Source: Desulfobacteraceae bacterium (GTDB lineage: Bacteria > Desulfobacterota > Desulfobacteria > Desulfobacterales > Desulfosalsimonadaceae). From it: DNA of 6,354 bases. The notes beneath the pieces were generated by a model. It was not told the DNA's origin, made no database searches, and saw nothing but the letters and a program-made list of their open reading frames with translations. Each line of letters begins with the position of its first letter. Position 1 is the first letter of the stretch. The DNA lies in contig DAIEHU010000162.1 in NCBI GenBank assembly GCA_027353395.1, positions 1-6,354 of the forward strand, given 5' to 3'. A program made the position numbers and the translations under genes. Below, in pieces: positions 1-5,135 of this stretch.

Positions 1-1
1 C

Positions 2-484
2 GCCCATCCGGATGTCATATTCCTGCCCAATTATTACAGCGAGGTTCCCTTGCAGGTGCAGCAGGCCCACCGCTTGGGCATTACCGCGCCGTTTTTGGGC
101 AGTGATTCCTGGGGCAGCAGCGAGCTGCTCAAACTGGCCGCCAATGAACTGGAAGGCTATTACTTCAGCACCCACTATGCCGAAGATAACGCCACGCCGG
201 TCGCCAAGGCATTTATCGAGAAATACCGGAAAATCTATGGCGCGGTGCCCGATGATGTGGCCGCGCTGACCTATGATTCCTTTGGCATGCTTTTCAAGGC
301 CATCGCCAACGCCGGTGAAGCGGACCGTGAAGCGGTGCGCAACGCCCTCTCCACCCTGCCGGGCTACCAGGGCGTTACCGGCGACATGAAGTTTCTGGCC
401 GGCTCCGGCGATCCCATCAAGAGCGTTGTCATCCGGCAAATCAAGGGCGGAAAGTTTGTTTATCATTCCAACGCCACTCCTTAA
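2..484 (+). CDS. Branched-chain amino acid ABC transporter substrate-binding protein, 3' end (partial)
   Basis: This is the C-terminal 160 residues of a type I periplasmic solute-binding protein of the LivJ/LivK family (Peripla_BP_6 type). The start and signal peptide lie outside the window. The frame is open from base 2. Visible landmarks are a strand-turn reading VIFLPNYYSE, a lobe-interface stretch AALTYDSFGMLFKAI, and the family's characteristic ending GYQGVTGDMKF...GDPIKSVVIRQIKGGKFVY. The protein would sit in the periplasm, bind a branched-chain or related amino acid (or amide or aromatic ligand; specificity cannot be read from the C-terminus) and deliver it to LivHM. It ends 2 bases before livH, with which it is surely co-transcribed. 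Family assignment is secure; the exact ligand is unknown. Confidence 0.93.
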   Translation, partial: AHPDVIFLPNYYSEVPLQVQQAHRLGITAPFLGSDSWGSSELLKLAANELEGYYFSTHYAEDNATPVAKAFIEKYRKIYGAVPDDVAALTYDSFGMLFKAIANAGEADREAVRNALSTLPGYQGVTGDMKFLAGSGDPIKSVVIRQIKGGKFVYHSNATP

Positions 485-486
485 AA

Positions 487-1362
487 ATGGCATACTGGCT
501 TCAGCAAATTCTGAACGCGCTGCAACTGAGCAGCATATACGCCCTGATCGCCCTGGGCTATACGATGGTGTACGGGATCATCAACCTGATCAATTTCGCC
601 CACGGCGATGTGTTCATGGTGGGATCTTTCTGCTGCTTCATGGCGGCTGCCTTCCTTGGGCTGTCCTTCCTTCCGGCGCTCTTGCTGTCCATGATCGGCT
701 CCGCCTTTCTGGGGGTGGCCATCGAGCGTCTGGCGTATAAGCCACTTCGCCAGGCGCCCAGGGTTTCCGCCATTATCACCGCCCTGGGCGTGGGGATTTT
801 CATTGAGAATTTCACCCTGTCTTTGGCTCCCTATCCCAAAGTGATACCGCCGCTGCTGAAAAATATCACGTGGGCCCTGGGAGGCGTCACCTTTTCCTCG
901 CTGCAGCTCATCATCATCCTGTTATCCATTGGTTTAATGTTTTTTCTGGATTATATCGTCTACCGGACGCCGGTGGGCATGGCCATGCGGGCCATTTCAT
1001 GGGATAAAACCTATGTGCCCCTGATGGGCGTGCCGGTGGACTTCATCATTTCCATCACTTTCGCCCTGGGGGCGGGGCTTGCCGGCGCGGCAGGCACCAT
1101 GTACGGACTGGCATACCCGGTGATCGACCCCTATATGGGCATCATGGTGGGCTGGAAAGCCTTTATCGCCGCCGTGGTGGGCGGCATCGGCAATATCCGG
1201 GGCGCGGTAATCGGATCGTTTATTCTGGGAACGGTGGAAATCATGGTGGTGGCGTTTTTCCCCTCCACGTACCGGGATTTTGTCGCCTTCACCCTGCTGC
1301 TTCTCTTGATCATCATCAGGCCCTACGGAATCCTGGGCAAGCCGAGAACACAAAAAGTATGA
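487..1362 (+). CDS. livH: Branched-chain amino acid ABC transporter permease LivH
   Basis: This is an inner-membrane permease of the HAAT importer family, 291 residues, close to the usual LivH length. It pairs with LivM to form the translocation path. The N-terminal signature GYTMVYGIINLINFAHGD (residues 24-41) is the LivH hallmark. Further hydrophobic helices lie around residues 47-80, 93-115, 138-156, 184-210, 223-250 and 264-279. The cytoplasmic coupling loop that contacts the ATPases is around residues 164-183 (GMAMRAIS...LMGVP), followed by the conserved VVGGIGNIRGAVIGS (230-244). The ATG lies 2 bases after the stop of the binding-protein gene, and no purine-rich Shine-Dalgarno sequence precedes it, so translation probably depends on terminating ribosomes re-initiating. 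Its stop overlaps the livM start by 4 bases. Confidence 0.96.
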   Translation: MAYWLQQILNALQLSSIYALIALGYTMVYGIINLINFAHGDVFMVGSFCCFMAAAFLGLSFLPALLLSMIGSAFLGVAIERLAYKPLRQAPRVSAIITALGVGIFIENFTLSLAPYPKVIPPLLKNITWALGGVTFSSLQLIIILLSIGLMFFLDYIVYRTPVGMAMRAISWDKTYVPLMGVPVDFIISITFALGAGLAGAAGTMYGLAYPVIDPYMGIMVGWKAFIAAVVGGIGNIRGAVIGSFILGTVEIMVVAFFPSTYRDFVAFTLLLLLIIIRPYGILGKPRTQKV

Positions 1363-2453
1363 TTCCAATGATTCAAAACAGCTGGAAAAAGACAGCCGGC
1401 CAGCGGTGGCTGATGCCCGTGCTGGTGGTGGCCGGTCTGGGGACTTCATTCGCCGTTCCGGAATACGCGCTTTTCAATAAATACATTCAACTGGTCATGA
1501 TGTATGTGGGAATCAACATTATTCTGACCGTCAGCCTGAATCTCGTGAACGGGTATATGGGGGAATTCTCCCTGGCCCATGCCGGTTTCATGTCCATCGG
1601 CGCCTATACGGCCGCGCTACTTACCATGCGGGTGCTTCCGGTGATGGATCATCCCTGGCTGTTTCCGCTGGCGGTGATGGCAGGCGGTTTGGCGGCAGGT
1701 TTTTTTTCGCTCCTGGTTTCGGTGACCTCCTTCAGGATACGGGGGGATTATCTGGCCATCATCACCCTTGCTTTTTTAATGATCGTCAAATCCGTCATCG
1801 AGAATATCGACTATCTGGGCGGGCCGCGCGGACTGCCCGGCATCCGCAAGCTGACAACGCTTCCCTGGACGTATTTCTGGGTTGTGTTCTCGGTCTGGGT
1901 GATTCGCAATTTTGTATATTCGAAATACGGCCGGGGCGTTCTGGCCATCCGGGAGGATGAAATTGCAAGCGAGTTGATGACCGTCAACACCCAGCGGGTG
2001 AAAATTCTGACCTTTGCCGTATCCGCGTTTTTCGCCGGGGTGGCGGGGGCCTTGTTCGCTCATGTCCTGCAGTTCATCAGCCCACGGGTATTTGATATCA
2101 TCAAGACCACCGATATCCTGATTATGGTTTATTTGGGAGGCATTGCTTCCATCGGCGGCTCCATTCTCGGCGCGGTTCTTTTTACCGTGCTTCTTGAACT
2201 GCTAAGGCCTTCCAACACGGCGGCAATTCTGGCCTTTCTTCCGGATGTTATTTTTAACCCCGTAAACCAGCACTTCATCCAGCACCTGGGTGTCTGGCGG
2301 ATGGTCATCATGCCGCTGCTGCTGGTGTTGCTGATGCTCTTCCGGCCCCACGGGATCATGGGCCTAAAGGAATTTTCCTGGTTTATACCCCGGCTGGATT
2401 TGGAGGCCGGGCATCCAGCCGCGCCGGAGGACAATATTCATGAGCCTGCTTGA
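1359..2453 (+). CDS. livM: Branched-chain amino acid ABC transporter permease LivM
   Basis: This is the second inner-membrane permease of the importer, 364 residues, partner of LivH. Family landmarks are NIILTVSLNLVNGYMGEFSL (residues 53-72) followed by HAGFMSIGAYTAALL, then GDYLAIITLAF (129-139), GGPRGLPGI (154-162), the cytoplasmic coupling loop GRGVLAIREDEIASELMTVN (191-210), and LGGIASIGGSILGAV (259-273). The protein is strongly hydrophobic with about eight to ten membrane segments. The last 25 residues form a polar tail (LEAGHPAAPEDNIHEPA) whose codons also carry the livG ribosome-binding site. The ATG at 1359 overlaps the livH stop (ATGA); an in-frame ATG at 1368 is an alternative start. 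The Shine-Dalgarno sequence here is weak, in keeping with translational coupling. The 3' end overlaps livG by 14 bases. Confidence 0.96.
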   Translation: MIPMIQNSWKKTAGQRWLMPVLVVAGLGTSFAVPEYALFNKYIQLVMMYVGINIILTVSLNLVNGYMGEFSLAHAGFMSIGAYTAALLTMRVLPVMDHPWLFPLAVMAGGLAAGFFSLLVSVTSFRIRGDYLAIITLAFLMIVKSVIENIDYLGGPRGLPGIRKLTTLPWTYFWVVFSVWVIRNFVYSKYGRGVLAIREDEIASELMTVNTQRVKILTFAVSAFFAGVAGALFAHVLQFISPRVFDIIKTTDILIMVYLGGIASIGGSILGAVLFTVLLELLRPSNTAAILAFLPDVIFNPVNQHFIQHLGVWRMVIMPLLLVLLMLFRPHGIMGLKEFSWFIPRLDLEAGHPAAPEDNIHEPA

Positions 2454-3210
2454 AGCAAGAGGCGTCAGCCATTATTTCGGCGGCCTTTGCGCGGTGGACG
2501 ATTTTAATCTGACCCTTGAACCGGGTGAATTGATGGGCATTATCGGCCCCAACGGCGCGGGCAAGACCACCATCTTCAATCTCCTGACCGGGGTTTACCG
2601 GGCGGGCAAAGGGAGCATCCGGTTTGGCGGCGCGGAATTGATCGGCAAGACGCCGCACCAGATCACCGCCATGCAGATTTCCAGAACTTTCCAGAACATC
2701 CGCCTGTTTAAGGATCTGTCGGTGCTTGACAACGTGCGCATCGCCCATTATTCGCAAATTGCCTACCGGCCTTTGGAGGCCGTGTTTCATGTGGGGCGCT
2801 ACCGCCGTGAGGAACGGCGCATCATTAACCGTTCCATGGAACTCCTGGCCATGCTTAAAATCGATCATCTGGCGACAGAAACCGCCGATAACCTGCCTTA
2901 CGGCTTGCAGCGCCGCCTGGAAATCGCCCGGGCCCTTGCCGTCGGCCCGGAGCTGCTGCTTCTGGATGAACCGGCAGCAGGCATGAATCCCAATGAAATA
3001 GACCAGCTTATGGAATTGATCGGGTGGATCAGGCGGCAGTTTGACCTGACCATTCTGCTCATCGAGCACCAGATGAAGCTGGTGATGGGGATTTGCGAGC
3101 GGCTCCTGGTGCTGGATTTCGGGGCTACCCTGGCCGAAGGTTCCCCGCATGAAATTCAGAACAACCCCAAGGTGTTGGAAGCCTATCTGGGCGAGGAGCC
3201 CGTGGGATGA
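2440..3210 (+). CDS. livG: Branched-chain amino acid ABC transporter ATP-binding protein LivG
   Basis: This is a cytoplasmic ABC ATPase subunit, 256 residues, the normal LivG size. Motifs are in the canonical order: Walker A GPNGAGKT (36-43), Q-loop Gln85 in TFQNIRLF, signature NLPYGLQRRLEIARAL (151-166), Walker B LLLLDEP with Asp176 and Glu177, D-loop GMNP (181-184), and switch His210 in LLIEHQMKLVMGI. The proline in LPYG, where other ABC proteins have LSGG, is tolerated in LivG-type ATPases. The C-terminal LAEGSPHEIQNNPKVLEAYLG is typical of LivG rather than LivF. Start choice: a GGAGG at 2426-2430 lies 9 bases before the ATG at 2440, inside the end of livM. The gene overlaps livF by 4 bases. 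With LivF it forms the nucleotide-binding pair that powers import. Confidence 0.97.
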   Translation: MSLLEARGVSHYFGGLCAVDDFNLTLEPGELMGIIGPNGAGKTTIFNLLTGVYRAGKGSIRFGGAELIGKTPHQITAMQISRTFQNIRLFKDLSVLDNVRIAHYSQIAYRPLEAVFHVGRYRREERRIINRSMELLAMLKIDHLATETADNLPYGLQRRLEIARALAVGPELLLLDEPAAGMNPNEIDQLMELIGWIRRQFDLTILLIEHQMKLVMGICERLLVLDFGATLAEGSPHEIQNNPKVLEAYLGEEPVG

Positions 3211-3926
3211 ACATGCATCGCGACATTTTGCTGGAAGTGCGGGATCTTCAGGTCTCATACGGCCATATCAAGGCGGTCAAGGGGGTTTCCTTTACCGTCC
3301 GGCGCGGGGAAATTGTGACGCTGATCGGGGCGAACGGCGCGGGCAAGTCATCCATCCTGAAGGCCATCTCCGGCCTGATTCCCTATACCGGCCATATCCT
3401 ATTTAACAATCAGGATTTACAGAAGATTCCGGCCCACAAAATTGTCGACCTGGGAATTTCCCAGGTGCCGGAAGGAAGGGGGATTTTCGGCAACCTGACG
3501 GTGCAGGAAAATCTTCGTCTGGCCGCATGGCAGCGTGGGGATAAACAAGAGATCGCTACGGATTACGACCGGGTTTATACGACTTTCCCACAGCTCAAGG
3601 AACGTTGCCATCAGTTGGGAGAAACGCTTTCCGGCGGTGAGCAGCAGATGCTGGCTGTGGGACGGGCGCTGATGAGCCGGGCAAAACTGGTGCTCTTGGA
3701 CGAACCGTCCATGGGGTTGTCGCCCTTGCTGGTGCGCGAAATATTCAAGGTGATTGCGGAAATCAATCTCAATGGCGCCACCATACTGCTGGTGGAGCAG
3801 AACGCCAATATGGCCTTGCGCCTGGCCTCAAGGGCCTATGTTCTGGAGACCGGCTCAGTGATCATGAGCGGCGGCGGGAAATTGTTGAGCGATCCCAGGG
3901 TCAGGGCCGCGTATCTGGGAGCTTAA
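3207..3926 (+). CDS. livF: Branched-chain amino acid ABC transporter ATP-binding protein LivF
   Basis: This is the second cytoplasmic ATPase of the importer, 239 residues. It has Walker A GANGAGKSS (41-49), Q-loop Gln86 in the LivF-specific QVPEGRGIF (86-94), ABC signature LSGGEQQMLAVGRAL (141-155), Walker B LVLLDEP (161-167; Asp165, Glu166) and D-loop MGLSP (169-173). The switch position is Gln198 in LLVEQNA rather than His. That is usual for LivF proteins and suggests the LivG/LivF dimer has two non-equivalent ATP sites. The ATG at 3207 overlaps the livG stop (ATGA), and GAGGAG at 3193-3198 is 8 bases upstream; an ATG at 3213 is a possible alternative. This is the last gene of the transporter block. 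No clear intrinsic terminator directly follows. Confidence 0.97.
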   Translation: MNMHRDILLEVRDLQVSYGHIKAVKGVSFTVRRGEIVTLIGANGAGKSSILKAISGLIPYTGHILFNNQDLQKIPAHKIVDLGISQVPEGRGIFGNLTVQENLRLAAWQRGDKQEIATDYDRVYTTFPQLKERCHQLGETLSGGEQQMLAVGRALMSRAKLVLLDEPSMGLSPLLVREIFKVIAEINLNGATILLVEQNANMALRLASRAYVLETGSVIMSGGGKLLSDPRVRAAYLGA

Positions 3927-3927
3927 G

Positions 3928-4173
3928 GTGAAAGCTCAAACGCGCCCTGGGCGGCTGAATTCCCAGAGCGAGGAGGAACGGTCAGCCATAATGGCTTACG
4001 GCAAGGATCTCAGGGGCATCCTGACAGCGGAAACCCTCGTCGGCAGCGGAGACGCTTTCCCGCGTGACGTCAAATATCACGCCAGTGGAGCGGCTTCCCA
4101 TTCCACGATCATCAACGGGAACAGCGGCACCATCCGGTGGGTTACTTCCCGGCACCAGCATCCGCCGGGCTGA
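3928..4173 (+). CDS. Doubtful small reading frame downstream of livF
   Basis: This is an 81-codon frame beginning with GTG one base after the livF stop. In its favour, a GGGAG at 3917-3921 sits 6 bases before the GTG, so re-initiation by livF ribosomes is possible. An internal ATG at 3991 has an AGGAGG at 3971-3976, but 14 bases away, which is too far to be convincing. Against it, the product is polar with no hydrophobic core or membrane segment, resembles no family I recognise, and overlaps a series of inverted repeats. It could be a short coupled peptide, a decaying gene remnant or chance. I lean towards non-coding. Confidence 0.22.
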   Translation: MKAQTRPGRLNSQSEEERSAIMAYGKDLRGILTAETLVGSGDAFPRDVKYHASGAASHSTIINGNSGTIRWVTSRHQHPPG

Positions 4174-4190
4174 GACATCCATCGCCCGGC
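4148..4190 (+). promoter_or_regulatory. Candidate mutually exclusive hairpins upstream of the kinase-like gene
   Basis: Three segments can pair in two exclusive ways. CCCGGC (4148-4153) pairs with GCCGGG (4164-4169, loop of 10), or GCCGGGC (4164-4170) pairs with GCCCGGC (4184-4190, loop of 13). The layout is like that of an attenuator, but there is no T-run and no recognised leader peptide or ligand-binding fold. Function is inferred from shape only, and chance pairing in GC-rich DNA is possible. Confidence 0.25.
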
Positions 4191-4236
4191 ATGACGCCGC
4201 GGATTAACGAATCAACCTGCAACCATCTCATCAAAT

Positions 4237-4241
4237 GGAGG
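4237..4241 (+). promoter_or_regulatory. Ribosome-binding site fixing the kinase-like start
   Basis: GGAGG ends 5 bases before the ATG at 4247. A second in-frame ATG at 4235 overlaps this motif and has no Shine-Dalgarno sequence of its own. The site therefore favours the 277-residue product beginning MPVIFISRG, which also matches where the family's first beta-strand begins. Confidence 0.75.
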
Positions 4242-4246
4242 CATCA

Positions 4247-5080
4247 ATGCCGGTTATTTTTATTTCACGAGGAACCATGGCCGGGGTTCACCGCCTGGTG
4301 GATTGCCTGCATGACCACACTGGAGTCCGCTGCATTTCAGTGGAAGACCTGGAAAAAATCGTAAATCAGCATGGAGAACTTGCTACCCGGATCGTGGAGA
4401 AGCTGGCGTCAGCCACTTCGGCCTATGCCCAGTTCAGCGAACTTCGCTGGCCCTATATCGTGCTTTTGCGCCAAGCCATGCTGGAGGAAATCCGCCATGA
4501 CAATCTGGTGTATCACGGATATTCAAGCCATCTGCTCCTGCCGTCCCTGTGCCATTTTATCCGGGTCCGCATCGAAGCGCCAATGAACATGCGGATGGAA
4601 ATGACCATGCAGCGCCTGGGATGTGATGAAGAAAAGGCCGGTGAATATATCCGTGAAAAGGACGATCAGCGGGTGAAATGGGCGCGGTTCATGTATGCTC
4701 AGGACATCCGGAACACCATGCTGTATGATCTTACCCTGAACATGGGGCATATGACACTGAATGCAGCCTGCGGCATTATCGAAAACCTGCTGAAAGAGCC
4801 GGATTTTCAGGCGACGCCCGAGTCCAGGGCCGAGGTCGACCGCCTGTATCTTGCCACCACCATCGAAGAAGCGCTGGTAACGGATACCCGGACATCCACC
4901 ATCGAGATCCGGGCCGTGGTGGACAAAAAAGACGGCATCCGCCTCATCGGCCCCTATCTGGACGCCCCTGAAATTGAAACCGTCATAGAAATCGCCAAAT
5001 CCGTTCCAGGCGTTGATGCCATCCAATACATCACCGGATATTCCCCCCAACTTGAAATTGAAAATCCATTGAAACTATAA
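4247..5080 (+). CDS. Cytidylate kinase-like family protein with C-terminal BON-like domain
   Basis: This is a 277-residue soluble, presumably cytoplasmic protein. The N-terminal domain (about 1-185) matches the cytidylate kinase-like family: first strand and nucleotide loop at MPVIFISRGTMAGVHRL (1-17), the second strand and following helix at VRCISVEDLEKIV (27-39), a central strand LVYHGYSSHLLLP (87-99), then IRVRIEAPMNMRMEM (105-119), and a lid-like basic/acidic stretch REKDDQRVKWARFMY (136-150). The nucleotide loop lacks the Gly-rich GxxGxGK pattern and its lysine, so CMP kinase activity is doubtful. The C-terminal part (about 190-265) has the BON pattern: helix YLATTIEEALVTD, strands IEIRAVVDKKDGIRLIG, helix TVIEIAKSVPGVDAIQYI. 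BON domains usually bind phospholipid or mediate protein contacts. Codon use resembles the neighbours. The substrate is unknown and I would not assign a CMP kinase gene symbol. Confidence 0.8.
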   Translation: MPVIFISRGTMAGVHRLVDCLHDHTGVRCISVEDLEKIVNQHGELATRIVEKLASATSAYAQFSELRWPYIVLLRQAMLEEIRHDNLVYHGYSSHLLLPSLCHFIRVRIEAPMNMRMEMTMQRLGCDEEKAGEYIREKDDQRVKWARFMYAQDIRNTMLYDLTLNMGHMTLNAACGIIENLLKEPDFQATPESRAEVDRLYLATTIEEALVTDTRTSTIEIRAVVDKKDGIRLIGPYLDAPEIETVIEIAKSVPGVDAIQYITGYSPQLEIENPLKL

Positions 5081-5107
5081 GGGCTGCTCTTTCCCATCGC
5101 CCTTTTT
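5079..5107 (+). terminator. Probable intrinsic terminator after the kinase-like gene
   Basis: AAGGGC (5079-5084, starting inside the TAA stop) can pair with GCCCTT (5099-5104) across a 14-base loop, and the stem runs directly into TTTTT (5103-5107). The stem is short and the loop long, so it may be leaky. If it works, the DUF202-like gene that follows needs its own promoter or relies on read-through. Confidence 0.5.
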
Positions 5108-5135
5108 AAAGCCATGACGCAAAAGGAATTCAAAG

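Larger units (their letters stand above)
3927..4246 (+). other. Intergenic spacer rich in short inverted repeats
   Basis: This is a 320-base stretch between livF and the kinase-like gene with no convincing gene. It holds, in order: AGCG-GAGA-CGCT (4045-4056; a GNRA-type tetraloop if transcribed); GCGTGA/TCACGC (4062-4067 with 4077-4082) enclosing the 8-base palindrome TGACGTCA (4065-4072); GTGGA/TCCAC (4085-4089 with 4102-4106); and a three-part CCCGGC/GCCGGGC/GCCCGGC set (4148-4190). None is followed by a T-run, so these are not standard intrinsic terminators. The region may be a structured leader of the downstream gene or the 3' end of the liv transcript. No promoter with convincing -35 and -10 boxes was found. 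Confidence 0.45.

Noticed and set aside
997..1449. Long minus-strand frame across livH/livM (150 codons)
   Set aside because: It lies antisense to strongly supported permease genes and its His/Arg/Gly-rich product looks like a shadow.
2890..2940. LivG signature reads LPYG instead of LSGG
   Set aside because: LivG-type ATPases commonly have L-x-YG followed by QRRLEIARA, so this is family-typical rather than a defect.
2383..3258. 291-codon minus-strand open frame opposite livG
   Set aside because: It is antisense to an ATPase with every motif intact. The length reflects the low stop frequency of GC-rich antisense frames, and the product has no recognisable domain.
3789..3806. LivF has Gln198 where most ABC ATPases have the switch histidine
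   Set aside because: VEQNA is the usual LivF sequence; it points to an asymmetric ATPase pair but is not unusual.
4523..5050. 175-codon minus-strand frame opposite the kinase-like gene
   Set aside because: The plus-strand product matches a known family along its length; the antisense product is Gly/His/Phe-rich with no family features.
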